Positions 58,264 to 64,000 of a stretch of 64,000 nt of DNA are shown in pieces. Positions within the stretch are counted from its first letter, which is position 1. Every line of letters begins with the position of its first letter. The stretch lies in NCBI GenBank assembly GCA_035253825.1, contig DATFBM010000007.1, forward strand, positions 62,001-126,000. Reading direction: 5' to 3'. The notes under the pieces were generated by a model, which did no database searches, was not told the origin of the DNA, and was given only the letters and a program-made list of their open reading frames with translations. Both the position numbers and the translations under genes were made by a program. This DNA is from JACCTH01 sp035253825. GTDB taxonomy: Bacteria; Actinomycetota; Acidimicrobiia; Spongiisociales; ZC4RG35.

Positions 58264-61057
58264 AAATCAGGTTACGGTCGCCTCCCGCCCCGTCAATCCT
58301 TGATACGGGCGGCCAGTACTTGCTGAGGCGTAGCCGCTCGGCGGGAAACGCGGCCAGCTCACGCGAATATGCCCGCTCCCAGGCGTCGGTGGCAACGTCC
58401 TGGGATGTATGCGGCGCCCATCGGAGGGGGCTCTCATCCTCGCTCCATTCTCCGCTCTCCACCCTGGCGATCTCTCCACGAATCCCGATCATGGCCTCAC
58501 AGAATCGATCGAGCTCGGCAAGCGACTCGCTCTCGGTCGGCTCGACCATAAGCGTCCCTGCAACCGGAAAGCTCAAGGTGGGAGCATGAAATCCATAATC
58601 GGCCAGCCGTTTGGCGACGTCTTCGGATCCGATCCCTGTCGCCCTCTGGAGAGGCCGCAGATCGAGGATGCATTCATGGGCAACCCGCCCAGCTGCACCG
58701 CGGTAGAGAATTGGAAAGTGACTCTCGAGGCGGGTGGCCAGGTAGTTGGCACCGAGGATCGCCACCTCAGATGCGCGCCGTAATCCCGTCGCTCCCATCA
58801 TTCGGATGTAGGCATAGGGAATAGGAAGGATTCCGGCAGATCCCCATGGTGCCGACGAGATCGCTCCTATACCGGTTGCCGGGCCAGCTTCATCAACCAA
58901 AGGGTGCGAGGGGAGAAACGGGGCCAGGTGGGCACGCACACCGATCGGACCGACGCCCGGTCCTCCGCCGCCATGGGGGATGGTGAAGGTCTTGTGCAAG
59001 TTGAGGTGAGAAACGTCAGCCCCGAACTTCGGTGGTTGCGCCAGCCCCACCATGGCGTTGAGGTTCGCCCCATCCACGTAAACCTGCCCGCCATAGCGGT
59101 GGACCGTCTCGCAAAGGCCCCTGATGCTCTCCTCGAAAACTCCGTGGGTCGATGGATACGTCACCATCACCGCCGACAAACGATCTCCATTAGCAGCGCA
59201 TTTCGACTCGAGGTCGGCGAGATCGACGTTGCCCGCCTCGTCGCAAGCGACGACCATCACCTCCATCCCCGCCATCACCGCCGAAGCGGCATTGGTGCCG
59301 TGCGCCGACGAGGGAATCAAGCACAAATCGCGTCCTTCATCGCCGCGGGAGCGGTGATAGGCACGGATCGCCAGCAGCCCGGCGAGCTCTCCCTGCGAGC
59401 CAGCATTCGGCTGCAGCGAAACCCGGTCATATCCCGTGATCACCTCGAGATACCGGGCCAGGCTTTCGATGAGCTCCGTATAACCCTCGCATTGCTGGCG
59501 AGGAGCGAAGGGATGGATGCGGGCAAAGCCTTCGAGGGTGATCGGGATCATCTCGGTCGCCGCGTTCAGTTTCATCGTGCAGGAGCCGAGCGGAATCATG
59601 GTTCGATCGAGAGCGAGGTCCTTATCGGAGAGACGTCGGAGGAATCGCAGCATTTCGTGCTCGGATCGGTAGCGGTCGAAAACGTCATGGGTGAGGAACG
59701 CGCCGTGACGAGCAAGCGACGGAGGTATGCCCTTGACAGGCGCCTCGACTAGCGGGATTTCGAAAGCTTCGGCAAGGAGCTGCAGGTGATGCTCTGTGGT
59801 GGTCTCGTCAAAGGAGATTCCAAACCGGTCTTCATCTACCAACAGGAGATTTATCCGCCGGGTCCGCGCCGCCTCCACCATCGCCCGGGCCCTGCCCGGA
59901 GCTGAAACGGTGAGAGTGTCAAACCAAGTCGGGCTCTCGACCGTCATCCCCGCGCCAACCAAAGATGAGGCCATCCGCCCAGTGAGGTGATTGACCCGAC
60001 GGGCGATCGCGACCAAACCCTCTGGTCCGTGCCAGCAGGCGTAGAGCGCAGCCATGATGGCCAGCAAGACCTGGGCGGTGCATACGTTGGACGTCGCTTT
60101 CTCTCGGCGTATGTGTTGCTCACGGGTTTGGAGGGCTAGCCGGAACGCAATGCGACCGGCACTGTCTTTCGATACTCCCACCAGGCGCCCGGGAAGAGCC
60201 CGCACCATGCTCTGGCGGGTGGCGATGAACGCGGCATGCGGTCCGCCGAAACCCAAGGGCACGCCAAACCTCTGCGATGAGCCGACCGCGATGTCAGCCC
60301 CCAGTTCCCCGGGAGGAACCAGGACAGTGAGGGCGAGGAGATCGGTGGCAACCGCGATCAACGATCCCGCGGCGTGGGCCGCCTCGATCACCGAGCGATG
60401 GTCTGCGAGCGCTCCCGAGGATGACGGGTAGGCGAGCAGAGCCCCGAACGCGTCAGTGAAGTCGAAGTCGGCAGGCTCGGCGATTCGCAACTCGATACCC
60501 ACTGGCTCTGCCCGCGTGATCACCACCGCGATGGTTTGAGGATGGCAGTCGCGGTCGACCCAAAACACTTTGCGATCGCCCGTAGCCAGCCTCCGGCACA
60601 TCGTCATCGCCTCTGCCGCTGCCGTCCCCTCGTCGAGGAGGGAGGCGTTGGCGACCTCGAGGCCGCAGAGGTCGGTGACCATTGTCTGGAACGTGAGCAA
60701 TAGCTCGAGTCGCCCCTGGGAGATCTCGGGCTGATATGGGGTATAGGCCGTGTACCAGGCGGGGTTCTCGAGGACGTTGCGCAAGATCACCGACGGGGTG
60801 TAGGTGTCGTAGTAGCCGAGACCGATCATCTGGGTAAACACGTGGTTCTTGTTTGCCAGGCGGCGCATCTCCACCAGGGTCTCGGGCTCGCTGAGGGCGG
60901 GAGGGAGTGACAGCTCCTCGGCAATCCTGATCGCCCCGGGAACGGTCTCGTCGATCAGCTCATCAATCGAACCCGCCCCAATCTCGGCCAGCATCTTGGC
61001 GATGTCGACCGGACGCGGTCCCAGATGGCGGCGGGAGAAGTCGGTCAGAACTTCCAT
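58229..61057 (-). CDS. gcvP: glycine dehydrogenase (decarboxylating), P protein of the glycine cleavage system
   Basis: A 942-residue single-chain GcvP. N-terminal half: FSRRHLGPRPVDIAKML, YTPYQPEISQGRLE, LDEGTAAAEAM. C-terminal half: the PLP lysine in LNLHKTFTIPHGGGGPG. It decarboxylates glycine and passes the aminomethyl group to the H protein. I start at ATG 61057; the 96 extra residues of the longer ORF come from the riboswitch leader. gcvT and gcvH are not in the window. Controlled by the glycine riboswitch upstream. Confidence 0.95.
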   Translation of the reverse strand: MEVLTDFSRRHLGPRPVDIAKMLAEIGAGSIDELIDETVPGAIRIAEELSLPPALSEPETLVEMRRLANKNHVFTQMIGLGYYDTYTPSVILRNVLENPAWYTAYTPYQPEISQGRLELLLTFQTMVTDLCGLEVANASLLDEGTAAAEAMTMCRRLATGDRKVFWVDRDCHPQTIAVVITRAEPVGIELRIAEPADFDFTDAFGALLAYPSSSGALADHRSVIEAAHAAGSLIAVATDLLALTVLVPPGELGADIAVGSSQRFGVPLGFGGPHAAFIATRQSMVRALPGRLVGVSKDSAGRIAFRLALQTREQHIRREKATSNVCTAQVLLAIMAALYACWHGPEGLVAIARRVNHLTGRMASSLVGAGMTVESPTWFDTLTVSAPGRARAMVEAARTRRINLLLVDEDRFGISFDETTTEHHLQLLAEAFEIPLVEAPVKGIPPSLARHGAFLTHDVFDRYRSEHEMLRFLRRLSDKDLALDRTMIPLGSCTMKLNAATEMIPITLEGFARIHPFAPRQQCEGYTELIESLARYLEVITGYDRVSLQPNAGSQGELAGLLAIRAYHRSRGDEGRDLCLIPSSAHGTNAASAVMAGMEVMVVACDEAGNVDLADLESKCAANGDRLSAVMVTYPSTHGVFEESIRGLCETVHRYGGQVYVDGANLNAMVGLAQPPKFGADVSHLNLHKTFTIPHGGGGPGVGPIGVRAHLAPFLPSHPLVDEAGPATGIGAISSAPWGSAGILPIPYAYIRMMGATGLRRASEVAILGANYLATRLESHFPILYRGAAGRVAHECILDLRPLQRATGIGSEDVAKRLADYGFHAPTLSFPVAGTLMVEPTESESLAELDRFCEAMIGIRGEIARVESGEWSEDESPLRWAPHTSQDVATDAWERAYSRELAAFPAERLRLSKYWPPVSRIDGAGGDRNLICACPPLEDYAP

Positions 61058-61099
61058 CGGGTCGTCCCTTCGCTCCCCGACTGTCAGCCTTTTGCCTTC

Positions 61100-61195
61100 A
61101 GCCTCGCCTCGCCGAACGGTCCTTAGGCCTGAGAGATTGCGGGGATGCAGTTGCCCCTTCGGCGACCCCAGGGGGTCTCTCCCGTCCGGTTTTGA
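61100..61195 (-). promoter_or_regulatory. glycine riboswitch (gcvT motif), single aptamer
   Basis: Read on the minus strand, GGGAGAG (61183-61177) is followed by a short hairpin, GCCGAAGGGGCAA, then AATCTCTCAGG and AAGGACCG (ending 61117). These are the conserved core elements of the glycine riboswitch, in the right order and spacing. Only one complete aptamer is present. It lies about 45-140 bases upstream of the gcvP ATG, so glycine probably raises gcvP expression. Confidence 0.92.
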
Positions 61196-61275
61196 CAGCG
61201 CTCGAATGGTACCAGCGGAGGTCCGGATCGTTCTGGGGTTTGGCCGCCGAAGCGCTCGGGAACGGCAGAAACAGA

Positions 61276-61310
61276 GCGGGGCTCCGGCAAGGGGGGAACC
61301 GGAGCCCCGC
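61276..61310 (-). terminator. 12-bp perfect GC-rich hairpin, probable ychF terminator
   Basis: GCGGGGCTCCGG at 61276-61287 pairs perfectly with 61299-61310 around an 11-base loop. On the minus strand it is followed by TCTGTTTCTG, a weak U-rich tract, 180 bases past the ychF stop and upstream of the riboswitch. It likely separates ychF from gcvP transcription. Confidence 0.55.
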
Positions 61311-61489
61311 CTGCTCTCCTTGCGAAGAGCCGACAGGGAATCCATCGGCGCGGGCGCCAGGGGTGTCCCGCGCGACCCCTGTCGTGGGGTTGGGGAACCG
61401 CAGGTGTGGGGCCACCTGACGGTCTCGATCGATGATATCTAGACACAGCCGCCAGACGCCTGCGTCCGGGTGATTTGTTATCCACACCT

Positions 61490-62554
61490 CTAGACCGAGA
61501 AACGGACTACCAAGACGTCCCCGACCGCGACCCGGTAATCCTTTCCCTCGGTCCGGGTCTTCGTTCGATCCCACCCGCCGGCGGCGATGACCTCGTCGAT
61601 TCCGGCGACCTCGGCGCGAATGAAGCCCCGCTCCAGGTCGGTATGGATCTTCCCCGCCGCCTCGGGGGCCAGGGCGCCGGCCCGCACCGTCCAGGCCCGG
61701 GCCTCCTTGGGACCGAGGGTGTAAAAGGAGATCAGACCCAGGCTGCGATAGGCGGCGCCGACCATCTTTGCCAGAGCCCCTTCGCCGAGGCCGAGTCCCT
61801 CGAATAGCTCAGCCCTTTCCTCGGAGCCGAGCATCGAACCCTCCTCCTCGATCCGGGCGCTGAGGGCCACGACCACGTCACTCTCGGGGACGACTCCAGC
61901 CACCTTGTCGATGAGGCCTTCTGCACTGGCTTCGAACTCATCGACGTTGATGACCCAGATGGCCGGCTTGGAGGTCAATGGGGCGAGATCGCGGAAAAAT
62001 TCCTGATCCGCCTCCGCCCATCTGCGCGTGCGTAGTTGTTCGCCATCCCCGAGATGTTGGCTCGCCTCGCCCAGAGCGGAGGCCATCGCCTGCCGGCTCG
62101 AATCGCCAGCTGCCTCCTTGGCTACCCGCTCGGCCTTTTTGGCAAAGACCTGATGGTCCGCCACTGCCAATTCGAGGAGAAGCTCCTCCGCCTGACTGAC
62201 CGGATCATGTCCGAGCCCTTCATCCGAGATCGTCGGATCGCCGAAGGCACGCAGCACGACGATCAATGCCTCCACCTCTCGCAGCTGGGCGAGAAAGCGA
62301 CCGCCGGCCTGACCTGGCACGATCGGCGGAAGATCCAACAACTCCAGCGTGGCTGGCGTCGTCTTGGCTGAGCCCTCCAGGATTGATGCCCGTTCGAGCT
62401 TGGGATCGGGAACGCTGGCTACCCCCAGCCTGGGTTCGGTGGTGCTGTAGGGGTGAGCGCCAGTGGGCGCCGACAACCCGGTGACGGCGTTGAAGAGCGT
62501 GGTCTTGCCGACGTTGGGAAAGCCGACGATTCCAAGCCTTGGCATATCACCCAT
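61490..62554 (-). CDS. ychF: YchF/OLA1-family GTPase/ATPase
   Basis: A 354-residue YchF. The P-loop is GFPNVGKTTLFNAVTG, with DLPPIVPGQAGG as G3 and the NVDE G4 variant that favours ATP; the C-terminus is a TGS domain (LISFYTLGPKEARAWTVRAG, DLERGFIRAEV). It associates with ribosomes and modulates stress responses. ATG 62554 (or 62545) is the start; the longer ORF runs into the divergent gpsA. Sixteen bases separate the two starts. Confidence 0.95.
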   Translation of the reverse strand: MGDMPRLGIVGFPNVGKTTLFNAVTGLSAPTGAHPYSTTEPRLGVASVPDPKLERASILEGSAKTTPATLELLDLPPIVPGQAGGRFLAQLREVEALIVVLRAFGDPTISDEGLGHDPVSQAEELLLELAVADHQVFAKKAERVAKEAAGDSSRQAMASALGEASQHLGDGEQLRTRRWAEADQEFFRDLAPLTSKPAIWVINVDEFEASAEGLIDKVAGVVPESDVVVALSARIEEEGSMLGSEERAELFEGLGLGEGALAKMVGAAYRSLGLISFYTLGPKEARAWTVRAGALAPEAAGKIHTDLERGFIRAEVAGIDEVIAAGGWDRTKTRTEGKDYRVAVGDVLVVRFSV

Positions 62555-62570
62555 TGTTACCTTGACCGCA

Positions 62571-63563
62571 ATGGACCGAATTGCCGTGATAGGGGCCGGA
62601 TCGTGGGGAACGGCAGTCGCAGCCCTCGCCGCCCGCCAGAATTCGGTGCGGCTTTGGGCACGGCGGCCTGAGCTGGCCAAAGCCATCAATACCAGCTCGG
62701 AAAACCCCGATTACCTACCGGGGCATCGCCTTCCAGCCGGCCTCGAGGCGACCGCTGATCTCAAAGAGGCGGTCGCGGGAGCGACCATCGTCGCAATCGC
62801 AGTTCCCTCCCATCGGTTTGCCGACGTGCTTGCCCATATTCGGTTAGGTGACGAAGTCCCGATCGTCTCACTCACCAAGGGAATCGAAGCCGAAACCCTC
62901 CGAAGGATGACCGAAGTGGTCGCCGATCTCAGACCAGAGCACAACCCCGATCGCATCGGAGTACTCACCGGGCCCAATCTCGCCGCCGAGGTGATGGCAG
63001 GCAGCCCCACTGCCGCGGTCGTGGCGATGAAGAACCCGGAGGTGGCGAGCCTGGTCCAGGCAACGTTCATGGGTCCGACGTTCCGGGTTTACACCAACGA
63101 CGACGTCGTCGGGTGCGAGCTGGCCGGGAGCTTGAAGAACGTGATGGCAATCGCCGCCGGAATGTCGACGGGGCTCGGCTTTGGCGACAACACCAGAGCA
63201 GCTTTGATCACTCGGGCGTTGGCCGAGCTCACACGGCTCGGTGTTGCCTTAGGGGGTGCGCCGGCCACCTTCTCCGGATTGGCCGGCATGGGCGACCTCA
63301 TTGCCACCTGCACCTCGCCTCACAGCAGGAACCAACGCGTCGGCCTCGAACTCGCCGCCGGGAAGTCACTCGACGAGATCACTGGCGAGATGAACATGGT
63401 TGCCGAAGGCGTCAAGACCACGAAGGCGGTGCTGCAGTTAGCTGAGCGGGTCGGCGTGGAAATGCCCATCGCCGTCCAGGTTGGGAACGTGCTCTATGCG
63501 GGCCACCACCCCCGCCAGGCAGTGTTGTCACTGATGACCCGCGCTTCGAGGAGCGAGGTCTAG
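62571..63563 (+). CDS. gpsA: NAD(P)H-dependent glycerol-3-phosphate dehydrogenase
   Basis: A 330-residue GpsA. The N-terminal Rossmann motif VIGAGSWGTAVAAL, the central LTGPNLAAEVMAGSPTA, the catalytic Lys in ELAGSLKNVMAIAAG and TFSGLAGMGDLIATC are all present. It makes sn-glycerol-3-phosphate for phospholipids. Started at ATG 62571, since upstream residues in the longer frame come from the antisense of ychF. Confidence 0.95.
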   Translation: MDRIAVIGAGSWGTAVAALAARQNSVRLWARRPELAKAINTSSENPDYLPGHRLPAGLEATADLKEAVAGATIVAIAVPSHRFADVLAHIRLGDEVPIVSLTKGIEAETLRRMTEVVADLRPEHNPDRIGVLTGPNLAAEVMAGSPTAAVVAMKNPEVASLVQATFMGPTFRVYTNDDVVGCELAGSLKNVMAIAAGMSTGLGFGDNTRAALITRALAELTRLGVALGGAPATFSGLAGMGDLIATCTSPHSRNQRVGLELAAGKSLDEITGEMNMVAEGVKTTKAVLQLAERVGVEMPIAVQVGNVLYAGHHPRQAVLSLMTRASRSEV

Positions 63564-63581
63564 CGGCCGGGTCGCCACGAG

Positions 63582-64000
63582 CTACCCGTACACCCGGGAG
63601 ATCACCTGGGCGACACAGGCGGGCTTCTCGTTCCCTTCGATCTCGAACGTGACGTCGAGAGTCACCTGGCGTCCGTTGCCGAAGTCCTCCACCCCGGCGA
63701 TCGTGGCCGTGGCTCGTACCCGCGATCCAACTGGCACCGGAGAGATGAAGCGCACTTTGTTCGATCCGTAGTTGATCCCCATTTGCGCATTTTCCACCTT
63801 GAAGAATTGCTGCATCAGCGGCACTGCCAGCGAAAGTGTCAGATAGCCGTGGGCGATCGTGGTACCGAACGGTCCCATTGCCGCCCGTTCGGGGTCGACA
63901 TGAATCCATTGGTGGTCACTGGTCGCCTCGGCGAATTGGTTTATCCGCTCTTGGGTGATCTCGATCCAATCCGAGTAGCCAAGGTCGGTTCCAACCGCAC
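63582..64000 (-). CDS. MaoC-like (R)-hydratase, N-terminus cut by window end
   Basis: The last 139 residues of a MaoC/hot-dog hydratase; the frame is open to the window edge (GTDLGYSDWIEITQERINQF). Motifs: the catalytic Asp and His region DHQWIHVDPERA and GPFGTTIAHGYLTLSL. NodN-like enoyl-CoA hydratases share this sequence. A true start likely lies only a few residues beyond base 64000. Converges on gpsA with 18 bp between stops. Confidence 0.9.
   Translation of the reverse strand, partial: AVGTDLGYSDWIEITQERINQFAEATSDHQWIHVDPERAAMGPFGTTIAHGYLTLSLAVPLMQQFFKVENAQMGINYGSNKVRFISPVPVGSRVRATATIAGVEDFGNGRQVTLDVTFEIEGNEKPACVAQVISRVYG

Larger units (their letters stand above)
61058..61489. other. 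432-bp intergenic region between ychF and gcvP
   Basis: No gene. On the minus strand it contains, in order of transcription, a region dense in inverted repeats (61331-61418), a GC-rich hairpin (61276-61310) and the glycine riboswitch (61100-61195). In the first part, 61331-61338 pairs with 61377-61384, 61358-61364 with 61375-61381, and 61401-61406 with 61413-61418. I could not assign this part to a known RNA family. Confidence 0.8.

Noticed and set aside
61058..61345. N-terminal extension of gcvP by 96 residues
   Set aside because: This stretch is the glycine riboswitch leader; GcvP homologues begin at the FSRRHLGP region.
62555..62689. N-terminal extension of ychF
   Set aside because: It overlaps the start and coding sequence of the divergent gpsA, and the P-loop normally sits within the first 20 residues.
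1..64000. Prophage, insertion sequence, CRISPR array, tRNA or rRNA
   Set aside because: I saw no transposase, integrase, cas or phage structural genes and no cloverleaf or rRNA sequence; almost all bases lie in recognisable chromosomal genes.

Overview
The window is a gene-dense, high-GC chromosomal segment with about 66 protein-coding genes, no rRNA or tRNA that I can see, and no CRISPR array or insertion sequence. The gene content is actinobacterial: a SigB-type partner-switching locus, glnE, a coxSLM cluster, an HBHA-like lysine/alanine-tailed protein behind an XRE regulator, menaquinone genes, a DUF222-HNH (13E12-type) gene with an actinobacterial SOS box, and many GTG/TTG starts with ATGA, GTGA or TAATG overlaps. 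An Acidimicrobiia-like actinomycete is my best guess; the class is an inference.

Layout. 1-2.8 kb: stress-response locus with a SpoIIE phosphatase (5' end cut by the window edge), an RsbW-like protein, a sigma factor carrying its own degenerate RsbW-like domain, a STAS antagonist, and a divergent small operon (membrane peptide plus CsbD-like protein) with a textbook SigB promoter. 2.8-13.5 kb: housekeeping (aminotransferase IV, nadE, glnE, M20 amidase, tyrA, DAHP synthase, VIT transporter, XRE/HBHA-like operon, DUF4332). 13.5-22.2 kb: an operon for a form II molybdenum hydroxylase (coxSLM, MoxR, CoxE, XdhC/CoxF, MocA-like) with an embedded M15 peptidase gene. 22.3-30.9 kb: an ABC importer with a beta-ureidopropionase-like amidase and a class III aminotransferase, suggesting reductive pyrimidine (or related ureide) catabolism, then a DUF45 metalloprotease and a CREST-like membrane protein.

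30.8-44.2 kb is the most interesting part. Two divergent operons share an identical 13-bp palindrome found at the central divergent point and in front of a GntR gene. Together they encode a BMP-type nucleoside ABC importer, an MTA/SAH-type deaminase, a nucleoside phosphorylase, an MtnA-type sugar-1-phosphate isomerase, a class II aldolase fused to a short-chain dehydrogenase, two further SDRs, a class V aminotransferase and a DUF985 cupin. The genes fit a kinase-independent route: import, deamination, phosphorolysis, aldose-1-P to ketose-1-P isomerisation, cleavage to DHAP plus an aldehyde, and oxidation or reduction of the aldehyde.

44.2-64 kb: AlkZ-like protein, SnoaL-like protein, a decayed DUF222-HNH gene under a LexA box, rhodanese/SufE pair, an SDR, murI, menF/menD/menC, a small lipoprotein cytochrome c, manC and a divergent mannosylglycerate synthase (GT78) gene for a compatible solute, a histone H1-like protein, a proline-rich zinc-ribbon protein, gcvP behind a glycine riboswitch, ychF, gpsA and a MaoC-like hydratase cut by the window end.
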